Origin: an uncultured Verrucomicrobiota bacterium
GTDB taxonomy: Bacteria; Verrucomicrobiota; Kiritimatiellia; RFP12; UBA1067
Assembly: GCA_946543025.1 (NCBI GenBank)
Contig: CAMNLN010000177.1
Span: 1-7,357 of the forward strand
Direction of reading: 5' to 3'
DNA: 7,357 nucleotides
Every line of letters starts with the position of its first letter. The first letter of the stretch is position 1. Below are positions 1 through 6,141 of the stretch, one piece after another. The position numbers and the translations under genes are program-made. The notes beneath the pieces are model-generated. The model was not told where the DNA came from, did no database searches, and saw only the letters and a program-made list of their open reading frames with translations.

Positions 1-3
1 CCC

Positions 4-699
4 GTGACGAAGAAACCGTCGCCTGCCAAGGCGAAGCCGGCCGTCAAGAAGCCGGCCGTCAAGAAGGCGCCTGCACAGCCTGCGGTGAAAAAGGCGACGC
101 AGCCGACAACGAAGAAAGAAGCGGCACACAAGCCGATCACGGTGGTCAAGAAGACGGTGCGACCTCCGCTGAAGAAGCCGGAGGAGCCGACCGCCTTCGA
201 AAACCAGAGCCGCGCTTTCGCGTTTTCCTTCGCCGAGATGATGAAGAAGCAGCATCGCGAGAGCGAGGAGCAAAAGAAGGCCGAGACCACGGCCATCAAG
301 CTTTCTCGTCGGCCGACGACGCGCGCCAAGGGAAAGAACACGCAGCAATTCCCCGAGGCCGACCTCGCTGAATTTCGCAAGCGGCTGATTCTCCTGCGCC
401 AGGAAGCGTTAGGACAGTCCGCCACGCTGCGGACGAACGCGCTGGAGCAGACGGACGAGCGGGGCAGCGAGGACGAGGACGGGTCGGATGCGTTCATGCG
501 CCTGCAGAACCTCAGCCAGGTCGATTCGCAGAACAAGGTCATCCAGAAGATCGACGAGGCTTTGCACCGCATCGCCGAGGGAACCTACGGCATTTGCGAG
601 GTGTGTGGGCAGCTGATCCGCAAGCCGCGTCTGATGAACCTGCCGTTCGTGCACACGTGCATGGAGTGCCAGAGCGAGATGGAGAATCATTTGCGGTAA
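4..699 (+). CDS. DksA/TraR-family zinc-finger protein with long basic N-terminal tail
   Basis: The C-terminal third (about residues 118-231) is a DksA/TraR-type module: a coiled-coil-forming helix (LAEFRKRLILLRQEAL), an acidic turn (SEDEDGSDAF, about 155-164), a return helix, and a four-cysteine zinc finger, CEVC at 198-201 and CMEC at 219-222. The family binds RNA polymerase through its secondary channel and modulates initiation, often with ppGpp. The acidic tip resembles but does not exactly match the DxxDxA motif of E. coli DksA, so true DksA activity is uncertain. Residues 1-60 are a Lys/Pro/Ala/Val-rich, probably disordered tail with tandem PAVKK units, resembling histone H1 tails and absent from classical DksA (about 150 residues). 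The GTG at 4 is the first start visible, but the frame is open to the window edge, so the true start could lie upstream. lspA follows after 6 nt. The family call is firm; the tail's function is unknown. Confidence 0.88.
   Translation: MTKKPSPAKAKPAVKKPAVKKAPAQPAVKKATQPTTKKEAAHKPITVVKKTVRPPLKKPEEPTAFENQSRAFAFSFAEMMKKQHRESEEQKKAETTAIKLSRRPTTRAKGKNTQQFPEADLAEFRKRLILLRQEALGQSATLRTNALEQTDERGSEDEDGSDAFMRLQNLSQVDSQNKVIQKIDEALHRIAEGTYGICEVCGQLIRKPRLMNLPFVHTCMECQSEMENHLR
34..63 (+). repeat. 15-nt tandem duplication in the basic tail of the DksA-like gene
   Basis: AAGCCGGCCGTCAAG occurs twice back to back (34-48 and 49-63), encoding two KPAVK units. This exact nucleotide duplication suggests recent unit expansion in the lysine-rich tail. 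A further PAVKK unit downstream is diverged at the DNA level. Confidence 0.85.
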
Positions 700-705
700 C
701 GCCTG

Positions 706-1218
706 ATGCTCAAGCGCTTTGTCTTTTCCTTCGCGGCAGTCATGAACCTGCTTCTTCTCGATCAGGTCGTGAAGGAGTTCGCGGTTCGTCGGCTCAAGGG
801 CGAACCGGCCGTTCCGGTGATTCCGAACTTGTTCAACCTCGGCTACGTGGAGAATCGCGGCATGGCATGGGGGTTGATGCAGGGATACGTATGGCCGTTG
901 GCAATCTTCGCCTGCCTTGCGATCATCGTGTTGGTCTGGAAGCGCCGGGCCATCTTTCCTGCCGGGGCGGTGGGGACGATTGCCGAATTGTTGCTGCACG
1001 CCGGCATCCTTGGAAACCTGATTGACCGGCTGGCGCGCGGATGCGTGGTCGACATGTTCGACTTCTACTGGGGCGTCCGCCATTTCCCTTGCTTCAACCT
1101 GGCCGATACGTTCATCACGATCGCCGCCGGTCTGTTGATCATGATGGGATTTGCCGAGAGTTGGCGGGAAAAGAGGCTTCACAAGCAAAAGGATCGCGCG
1201 CGCCATGGTCAGGCGTGA
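706..1218 (+). CDS. lspA: Lipoprotein signal peptidase (signal peptidase II)
   Basis: This is the inner-membrane aspartyl protease that removes the signal peptide from diacylglyceryl-modified prolipoproteins. At 170 residues it has the usual family length. Visible family motifs are a conserved Asp19 in the first membrane helix, VENRGMAWG (48-56, the VENxGxAFG block), GNLIDR (103-108), VVDMFDF (114-120) and FNLAD (130-134). The catalytic aspartates are expected to be Asp116 and Asp134, and both are present. Four hydrophobic segments fit the four-helix fold (roughly 5-22, 63-78, 86-106 and 133-150), followed by a basic C-terminal tail. The ATG at 706 lies 6 nt after the upstream stop with no clear Shine-Dalgarno sequence, so translation may be coupled to the DksA-like gene. 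Its last 14 nt overlap miaA. The call is secure. Confidence 0.96.
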   Translation: MLKRFVFSFAAVMNLLLLDQVVKEFAVRRLKGEPAVPVIPNLFNLGYVENRGMAWGLMQGYVWPLAIFACLAIIVLVWKRRAIFPAGAVGTIAELLLHAGILGNLIDRLARGCVVDMFDFYWGVRHFPCFNLADTFITIAAGLLIMMGFAESWREKRLHKQKDRARHGQA

Positions 1219-1945
1219 GGCCTACCTCTTGGCCGGTCCCACCGCGAGCGGGAAGTCTGCGGCGGCGACGTTGCTGGCACGCCGTATGGGGGCGGCGATT
1301 CTGAGCGCGGACTCGATGCTGGTCTACGCGGGGATGGACGTGGGAACGGCCAAGCCTTCTCGCGCGGAGCGCGTTGAATTCGACATGGGCGGGGTCGATC
1401 TTGTGACGCCAGCCGATCACTTTTCGTCCGGGGCATGGTTGCGTGCGGCGGCACGCTGGCTCGCCGCCGTGCCCGTCGAACGCCCCGTCGTGGTCGTCGG
1501 CGGCACGGGGCTCTATTTTTCGGCGCTCCTGCGCGGACTCGACCGCAAGTGGACATTGCCGCCTCCGGCCTACCCCGTCCTGCAGATTGACCGTGCTGTT
1601 CTGCACGCGCGCATCGCCGTGCGCCTCGACGAGATGTTCATGCAGGGGCTTGCCACGGAGGTCGCCGACCTTCGGCGAAAATATCCGGTTTGGTCTGACA
1701 CGGCCTCTGCGGCGATCGGCTACAAGGAGTTCATTGAAGGTGAGGATCCTGTACGCATACGAGAAAAGATTCTCGTGCGTACGCGGCAGCTCGCCAAGCG
1801 CCAGGACACCTGGTTCAGGCATCAGGCGACGCCGTTGTATGTGTCGGCCGGCGCGTCGGCCGCCGAGACGGCGGAAAACGTCTGGCGGACATGGCGGGAA
1901 CATGGGCCGTGGCAGGTTTGCCTGCCCGAGGAAGGAGAGTCGTGA
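1205..1945 (+). CDS. miaA: tRNA dimethylallyltransferase, short form lacking the insertion domain
   Basis: MiaA transfers the dimethylallyl group to N6 of A37 in tRNAs reading UNN codons. Motifs are the P-loop GPTASGKS (11-18), SADSMLVY with catalytic-type Asp36 (34-41), MDVGTAKP (44-51), VVVGGTGLY (96-104), RIAVRLDEMFMQGL (136-149), AIGYKE (170-175) and TRQLAKRQDTWFR (193-205). The protein is only 246 residues against about 300-316 normally. Between GGTGLYFSALLRGL and the RI..R helix there are about 20 residues instead of roughly 90, so the segment holding the usual DP..A..I.pND..R..RALE block is absent. The usual HH/HR-LID block is also replaced (FDMGGVDLVTP). ATG 1205 is preferred over an in-frame TTG at 1151: AAAAGGAT lies upstream at 1187-1194 and the P-loop falls at its normal distance from the N-terminus. 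It overlaps lspA by 14 nt and the next gene by TGATG. The family is secure; whether it is active is open. Confidence 0.9.
   Translation: MVRREAYLLAGPTASGKSAAATLLARRMGAAILSADSMLVYAGMDVGTAKPSRAERVEFDMGGVDLVTPADHFSSGAWLRAAARWLAAVPVERPVVVVGGTGLYFSALLRGLDRKWTLPPPAYPVLQIDRAVLHARIAVRLDEMFMQGLATEVADLRRKYPVWSDTASAAIGYKEFIEGEDPVRIREKILVRTRQLAKRQDTWFRHQATPLYVSAGASAAETAENVWRTWREHGPWQVCLPEEGES
1931..1938 (+). promoter_or_regulatory. Strong Shine-Dalgarno deciding the ABC gene start
   Basis: GAAGGAGA lies 6 nt before the ATG at 1945, inside the end of miaA. It decides for 1945 over the in-frame ATG at 1891. It is the clearest Shine-Dalgarno sequence in the window. Confidence 0.8.
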
Positions 1946-2847
1946 TGCTTCTTGACGTGAAAAACCTGCGGGTGGCCTTCCGGCGCGACGGGCGCGAGAT
2001 CGTACCCGTGCGCGACGTGAGCTTCACGGTGCCGGAGCACGGACATGTGGCGCTCGTGGGCGAATCGGGATGCGGAAAGTCGCTCACGGCCCTTTCGCTC
2101 ATGCGACTTTCGCCCACCGACCGCGCCACGGTCACCGGTTCGGTCAAGGTTCCGCCGCGCATTGCCTACGTGTTCCAGAATCCGACCGACTCGCTCAATC
2201 CCGTCATGCGTATCTGCGACCAGATCCGGGAGGCCTTGCCTCGCGAGATGGACCGTACGGCGCAGGACGCGCGAATCGTCCAGCTGCTGGCGCGGACAGG
2301 CCTGCCCAATCCTCAACGCGCCGCCCACGCCTATCCGTGCGAGCTTTCGGGCGGACAGCAGCAGCGGTGCATGATCGCGATGGCGCTTGCCGCCGCGCCC
2401 GACCTGCTGGTGGCCGACGAGCCTACCACCGCGCTTGACGTGACGACGCAGAAGCAGGTGCTGGAACTGATCGATTCCCTTGCCGCCGAGACGGGCATGG
2501 CCGTGTTGCTCATCACGCACAATCTCGGCCTCGTCGCCGGCCGCATGGATTTTGTCAACGTGATGTACGCCGGGCAGATCGTCGAGGCCGGGCCTGTGAC
2601 GGAGGTCCTTGCCGCTCCGTGCCATCCCTACACGAAGGGGCTTCTCGCGGCCGTCCCCGCGTTGGATGCGCCGCGCGACGCGCCGCTGGCGGATATTCCC
2701 GGTACGGTGCCGCCGCCCGACCGTTGGCCGCCCGGCTGCGCCTTCGCGCCGCGCTGCGCGCAGGCGACGGACGCCTGTACGCAGGGAGAGCCGCCTGTGG
2801 CGGCGAACGGCGACAGGCGTTGGCGCTGTTTCCTTAAAGAGACTTGA
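1945..2847 (+). CDS. OppD/DppD-type peptide ABC transporter ATP-binding protein
   Basis: This 300-residue ABC ATPase has Walker A GESGCGKS (39-46), Q-loop YVFQNPTDSLNP (75-86, Gln78), signature LSGGQQQR (134-141), Walker B LLVADEP with Glu159 (154-160), D-loop ALDV and H-loop His192 (LITHN). After the nucleotide-binding domain comes the oligopeptide/dipeptide transporter C-terminal extension (HPYTKGLL at 227-234), ending in a cysteine set (Cys265, 271, 278, 295: CAFAPRC...C...RWRC) typical of OppD/DppD. The family powers uptake of oligopeptides, dipeptides, nickel and related solutes through two permease subunits. No permease, binding protein or OppF partner follows, because the next gene is convergent, so it looks like an orphan ATPase and the substrate is unknown. 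ATG 1945 overlaps the miaA TGA, with a strong Shine-Dalgarno upstream. Its 3' end overlaps the cytochrome gene by 14 bp. Confidence 0.93.
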   Translation: MLLDVKNLRVAFRRDGREIVPVRDVSFTVPEHGHVALVGESGCGKSLTALSLMRLSPTDRATVTGSVKVPPRIAYVFQNPTDSLNPVMRICDQIREALPREMDRTAQDARIVQLLARTGLPNPQRAAHAYPCELSGGQQQRCMIAMALAAAPDLLVADEPTTALDVTTQKQVLELIDSLAAETGMAVLLITHNLGLVAGRMDFVNVMYAGQIVEAGPVTEVLAAPCHPYTKGLLAAVPALDAPRDAPLADIPGTVPPPDRWPPGCAFAPRCAQATDACTQGEPPVAANGDRRWRCFLKET

Positions 2848-3721
2848 GAAAGGCCGTGAGCGCACGGCGGTCTTCCGACTCGAGGTCGCCGCCGGGCATG
2901 AGCGTCAGGACGGCTCTCAGGTCGATGCGCGCATCGGGAAGATAGGCGCGTCGCTGGGAAAGTCCGCGCAATCCCGGTACTTTCTTCCCGTCCGCGACCT
3001 TGAGCGTGCCGAGCGCGGGGCCGTAATGGCAATCGGTGCATTTCCGCTGTCGAAAAAGAGCGAAACCTTTTATCTGCGTTGCATCGAGGGCGTTGGTGCG
3101 TCCGTTGCACCAGTGGTCGAACGGCAGGCCGGAGGAGAAGAGCGTTCGCTGGTACTGGCTGAACGCGTCCAGGAGGTTGTCTTCCGTGAGCCCGTCGGGA
3201 TAGGCCATCTGGAAACGCTTGCACAGCTTCTCGTCGGCGGCAAGGCGTGCGACCACATTGGAGAGCGGACCGCCCGCGCAATGGTTCGGGCTTTCGATCA
3301 TGTGCCGCACGAGGGCTGGGAAGCCGGTGACGCTGCCGTCATGGAGAAAGACATCTGCGAAAATTGCGTTGTAGACGGTTCGCGGCAGACGGCCGTCGAG
3401 CGCGCGCGCGTCGATGCCGCCTTCGTTCAGCCGATGGCAGGCGCCGCAGACGCGGTACGGGCTGCGGGCGAGCCTCTTGTCGATGAAGAGGGCTTCTCCG
3501 AGCCGCGCAGAGAGGGCGTTGCACGTGAGCGCCTTGGGCAGGGCGACGAATTCCCGCGAACCGTCGGAGTCGAGGCCGAATCGCGCGAAGAATTCCTTTC
3601 GTTCGGCCATCTCCCGCGCCGCTCGATGGCGCACGACGCTTTTCCAGGCACCGATGAGAATCGTGACGCTTCCAAGCGCACACGCGAGAATCGTGAAAAG
3701 ATGATGCCGTTGCTGTTTCAT
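2834..3721 (-). CDS. Membrane-anchored di-haem c-type cytochrome, cytochrome c peroxidase/MauG-like
   Basis: The 295-residue protein has one N-terminal hydrophobic segment (about 8-25), probably an uncleaved export anchor, then a periplasmic domain with two haem c motifs: CGACH (92-96) and CTDCH (228-232). LGEALFIDKRL before the first haem, RTVYNAIFADVFLHDGS (114-130), FSQYQRTLFSSGLPFD (187-202) and GFALFRQRKCTDCHYGP (219-235) match the bacterial cytochrome c peroxidase/MauG superfamily, which reduces H2O2 or oxidises proteins using two haems. The part after haem 2 is short (63 residues), and the position of the usual PYxHDG element reads AYLPDA, so the second domain is compact and divergent. 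ATG 3721 is chosen because longer starts would run into tRNA-Ala; no clear Shine-Dalgarno is seen. The di-haem family is firm; peroxidase activity is inferred. Four non-haem cysteines (67, 148, 167, 205) could form disulfides. Confidence 0.85.
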   Translation of the reverse strand: MKQQRHHLFTILACALGSVTILIGAWKSVVRHRAAREMAERKEFFARFGLDSDGSREFVALPKALTCNALSARLGEALFIDKRLARSPYRVCGACHRLNEGGIDARALDGRLPRTVYNAIFADVFLHDGSVTGFPALVRHMIESPNHCAGGPLSNVVARLAADEKLCKRFQMAYPDGLTEDNLLDAFSQYQRTLFSSGLPFDHWCNGRTNALDATQIKGFALFRQRKCTDCHYGPALGTLKVADGKKVPGLRGLSQRRAYLPDARIDLRAVLTLMPGGDLESEDRRALTAFLKSL

Positions 3722-3754
3722 GATTGGGGCCAGAATGCGACATCTTCGTCGGGA

Positions 3755-3830
<76 letters not shown>

Positions 3831-3852
3831 ACGGAGGGTGAAAACGAACAAC

Positions 3853-3881
3853 ATTATACCGAATCTGGCCGTCGGATGCAA
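3853..3881 (-). promoter_or_regulatory. Sigma-70-type promoter of tRNA-Ala
   Basis: On the minus strand, -35 TTGCAT (3876-3881), a 17-nt spacer and a perfect -10 TATAAT (3853-3858) place the transcription start near 3846, about 15 nt before the mature tRNA 5' end. The cytochrome gene may be read from the same promoter. Confidence 0.85.
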
Positions 3882-3920
3882 GAGGGACTCGCGAAAAAAC
3901 TGTAGCGGGGCGGTTCTGCG

Positions 3921-4805
3921 TCAAGCGGCGGTACCCGCTGGCGTGGCGATGCGCTCGCCGCAACGGACGCGCGTCTCGATTCCGGCGGCGGAGTTGCGCA
4001 CGAGGTCGTTGTCGTAGGCGAGCGCGCCCGTGCGCGTGACGAGTATCACGGTAGAGCCGCCGAACTTGAAGTAGCCTTTCTCGTCACCCTTCGCATGAGC
4101 GTCGCCGGAATACGTCTGTATGATCGTGCCCACGCCGAACGCGCCCACGTCCACAAGCCAGAAACGGCCGAAGTCCGCGTCGCACGCGACGATTTGCCGT
4201 TCGTTGTCGGCATAGACGTCCGGGTAGCGCAGGAGGGCGATGGGATTGACGGAGTGGTATTTGCCGGGAATGACGCGCACGGGATCTGGCGTGCGGCAGG
4301 CGCACGGGAAGTGGAAACGGTGGTAGTCGACGGGCGCGAGGCGGACGACGGCGATATCGTAGAGACCGCCCGGCGCATCGTCGGCGAAGACCGTGCGCAG
4401 GCTGCGCACGGCGCCCTTGAGAGGAAAGGGCTTGTCGGCGTCGGCGGCGAGATAGAGCATGAGGCGCCCGTCGGCGGGGCTGACCACGCCGTCTCCCGTG
4501 GGGCGCGCGCCCGGCTTCAGGCGACGCGTGAAGAAGTCGTTGAAGGACGCATAGTCGGCGACTGGCTTCTCGGCCTCGTCGGCATTGCAGCCGGGGATCG
4601 CGGCGAGCGAACGGATCGCCTTGCGCGAACGCGGCGAATCGTAGCGGCGGCCCATCAGGGCGGAGACGAGCTTCGAGCCGAAGAGGACGGGCCAGAGGGT
4701 GCGGCCGAGCAATGTTTCGTAGGCGAAGCGGAGGGCCTTGTCGCCCATTACGGATTCGACGACCTTCTCGCCGGTCGTGCGGTCGATGTATTCGATCGGT
4801 TGCAT
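3921..4805 (-). CDS. psd: Phosphatidylserine decarboxylase proenzyme
   Basis: This enzyme decarboxylates phosphatidylserine to phosphatidylethanolamine at the inner membrane using a pyruvoyl group made by self-cleavage. The 294-residue protein shows FFTRRLKPGARP (91-102), VVSPADGR with Asp112 (107-114), RLAPVDYHRFHFP with His162 and His165 (155-167), NERQIV (201-206), VGAFGVGTI (220-228) and KGYFKFGGSTVIL (243-255). The cleavage motif is GGST (249-252) rather than LGST, so the beta chain would end at Gly250 and Ser251 becomes the pyruvoyl residue. The N-terminus (IEYIDRTTGEKVVES) and length resemble the type II/clostridial-style subgroup rather than E. coli Psd. It lies 12 nt downstream of the glycosyltransferase on the same strand, with TATAAT but no Shine-Dalgarno in the gap. 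All catalytic residues are present, so the call is secure. Confidence 0.96.
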   Translation of the reverse strand: MQPIEYIDRTTGEKVVESVMGDKALRFAYETLLGRTLWPVLFGSKLVSALMGRRYDSPRSRKAIRSLAAIPGCNADEAEKPVADYASFNDFFTRRLKPGARPTGDGVVSPADGRLMLYLAADADKPFPLKGAVRSLRTVFADDAPGGLYDIAVVRLAPVDYHRFHFPCACRTPDPVRVIPGKYHSVNPIALLRYPDVYADNERQIVACDADFGRFWLVDVGAFGVGTIIQTYSGDAHAKGDEKGYFKFGGSTVILVTRTGALAYDNDLVRNSAAGIETRVRCGERIATPAGTAA

Positions 4806-4811
4806 GGCGGC

Positions 4812-4817
4812 ATTATA
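4812..4817 (-). promoter_or_regulatory. Possible -10 box of psd, leaderless arrangement
   Basis: A perfect TATAAT on the minus strand abuts the glycosyltransferase stop and leaves 6 nt before the psd ATG, so transcription from it would start at or next to the start codon. The best -35 candidate (TTCGCT, 16-nt spacer, 4834-4839) is weak, so this could be a chance match and psd may simply be read with the upstream gene. Confidence 0.45.
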
Positions 4818-5951
4818 TCAAACCTGTCCGCCGAGCGAACGGTAGAGGGCGATCGTCTCGGCGCACATGCGCGCGGTGGAAAAGTTTTCGCGTACGGAAG
4901 CGAGGGCGGCGGCGCGGATCGCGTCCGCGCGGCTGGCGGGGAGATTGAGTACTTCATCGAGCTTTGCGGCGAGCGCGTCGGCGTCGCCGGGGGGGACGAG
5001 GAATCCGGTGACGCCGTCGTCGATCGTCTCGCACGCGCCGCCGTGCGCGGTGCCGACGACGAGGACGCCCATCGCCTGCGCTTCGGGGATGATGCGGCCA
5101 AACGCCTCGGGCTGGTCGGTGGAAGCGCTGACGACGACGTCGCTGAGCGCGTAGACGCACGGCATGTCGTCGGCGTGTTCGAGGAAGACGACCTTCGTTT
5201 CGGATGGCAGGCGCGCGGCCGTCGCCTTCAGCTCGGCGGTGTAGTCCGTGCGGCCCTGGTCGGAGCCGACGAACAGGCAGCCGAGCGCGCGTCGCTTCAT
5301 GCGTGCGAGCGCGTCGAGGAGAAGGGCCTGTCCCTTCCATCGCGTGAGGCGGCCGGGGAGGGTGACGACGGGGAGGTCGGGCGCGAAGCCGAGGGCGGCC
5401 TTGCGCGCGGCGGCCTGCGCGGGCGTGACGGCATCGGGGCGGAAGGTCTCCGTGTCCGCGCCGCGGTGGATGCGTATCACCTTCTCTTCGGGCACGCCGT
5501 ACGTCTCGACGACGTGGCGCTTCACGAAGTTAGACACGGCTATGACCTTCGCGCCTTTCGTCATCACGCGGTTGTAGGGGATCTTGAGGAACCGCGGCGA
5601 GGTGCCGTAGACGCCGTGGAAGGTGGCGAGGAACGTGGCGCCGACGCGTTGCGCGGCCCACCACGCGCTCCAGGCCGGCGCGCGCGAGCGGGCATGCAGG
5701 AGCGTGAAGCCCTCGCGTCGCACGAGGTCCGCGAGACGCGCGGCGTTGCGCCAGATGACGAACGGGTTCTTGCTCGCGAGCGGCAGCGCGAAATGCGGTA
5801 CGCCGAGCGCGTCGAGGTCGGCGACGCGCGGGCCGCCGGCGGATGCGACGGCATTGGGAATGCCGGCTTCCGCGAGCGCACGCGCAATCTCGACGGTGCC
5901 GCGCTCGACGCCGCCCGTTCCCAGAGCCGGAAGTATCTGGAGGATCTTCAT
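4818..5951 (-). CDS. GT4-family glycosyltransferase (GT-B fold)
   Basis: The 377-residue protein has the two-domain layout of retaining GT4 enzymes. The N-terminal acceptor domain has the glycine-rich loop GTGGVERGTVEIARAL (11-26) and TFHGVYG (110-116). The C-terminal nucleotide-sugar domain has GRLTRWKGQ with Arg201 and Lys206 (200-208) and the EX7E motif Glu282/Glu290 in PEAFGRIIPEAQAMG, followed by GVTGFLVPPGD (313-323). GT4 enzymes move sugars from nucleotide donors to lipid or glycan acceptors. Here the donor and acceptor cannot be told from sequence. Proximity to psd and lpxK suggests an envelope role such as LPS core or a glycolipid, but this is inference. No transmembrane segment or signal peptide is evident, so it is probably cytoplasmic or peripheral. 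ATG 5951 lies 8 nt after a consensus TATAAT, with no Shine-Dalgarno. Confidence 0.92.
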   Translation of the reverse strand: MKILQILPALGTGGVERGTVEIARALAEAGIPNAVASAGGPRVADLDALGVPHFALPLASKNPFVIWRNAARLADLVRREGFTLLHARSRAPAWSAWWAAQRVGATFLATFHGVYGTSPRFLKIPYNRVMTKGAKVIAVSNFVKRHVVETYGVPEEKVIRIHRGADTETFRPDAVTPAQAAARKAALGFAPDLPVVTLPGRLTRWKGQALLLDALARMKRRALGCLFVGSDQGRTDYTAELKATAARLPSETKVVFLEHADDMPCVYALSDVVVSASTDQPEAFGRIIPEAQAMGVLVVGTAHGGACETIDDGVTGFLVPPGDADALAAKLDEVLNLPASRADAIRAAALASVRENFSTARMCAETIALYRSLGGQV

Positions 5952-5959
5952 CGGGGCGG

Positions 5960-5988
5960 ATTATAGCATGTCGCGCCGCGCCGTTCAA
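5960..5988 (-). promoter_or_regulatory. Sigma-70-type promoter of the glycosyltransferase(-psd) unit
   Basis: On the minus strand, -35 TTGAAC (5983-5988), a 17-nt spacer and a perfect -10 TATAAT (5960-5965). The predicted start near 5953 is only 1-3 nt before the ATG at 5951, so the mRNA should be leaderless or nearly so. The intergenic region is shared with the divergent promoter of the repeat protein. Confidence 0.8.
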
Positions 5989-6040
5989 CGGAACGGGAAC
6001 AGGCGGGAAGGATTTTTTTCAGGACGTTCACTTTTTCTGT

Positions 6041-6068
6041 TTGCAACGCACGAATTTTTTTGTATCAT
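6041..6068 (+). promoter_or_regulatory. Promoter of the Lys/Ala/Pro repeat protein
   Basis: -35 TTGCAA (6041-6046), a 16-nt spacer with a T7 run, and -10 TATCAT (6063-6068). The predicted start near 6075 gives a leader of about 67 nt before the ATG at 6142. The upstream sequence is unusually T-rich for this GC-rich window (T runs at 6013-6019 and 6055-6061), which could help promoter opening. The leader holds two GTGCGCCG copies (6088-6095 and 6103-6110). Confidence 0.65.
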
Positions 6069-6141
6069 TCTTGCAGACGAGCGGTTAGTGCGCCGTAGTT
6101 CGGTGCGCCGCAAGTCAGCGAACGAAAGAAAGAGTACAGAA

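Noticed and set aside
1822..2865. A 347-codon minus-strand open frame opposite the ABC ATPase
   Set aside because: It is antisense to a gene with all ABC motifs. The composition is Arg/His-rich with no domain.
3889..3905. T6 run downstream of psd as an intrinsic terminator
   Set aside because: There is a six-T run on the minus strand, but no convincing stem directly precedes it.
4095..5966. A 623-codon plus-strand open frame opposite psd and the glycosyltransferase
   Set aside because: It is antisense to two genes with complete catalytic motifs. Its translation is Ala/Arg/Gly/Glu/Asp-rich with no recognisable domain, as expected for a shadow frame in GC-rich coding DNA.
5623..6141. N-terminal extension of the KAP-repeat protein
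   Set aside because: The extension is antisense to the glycosyltransferase and crosses both promoters. The ATG at 6142 is where the repeat composition begins.
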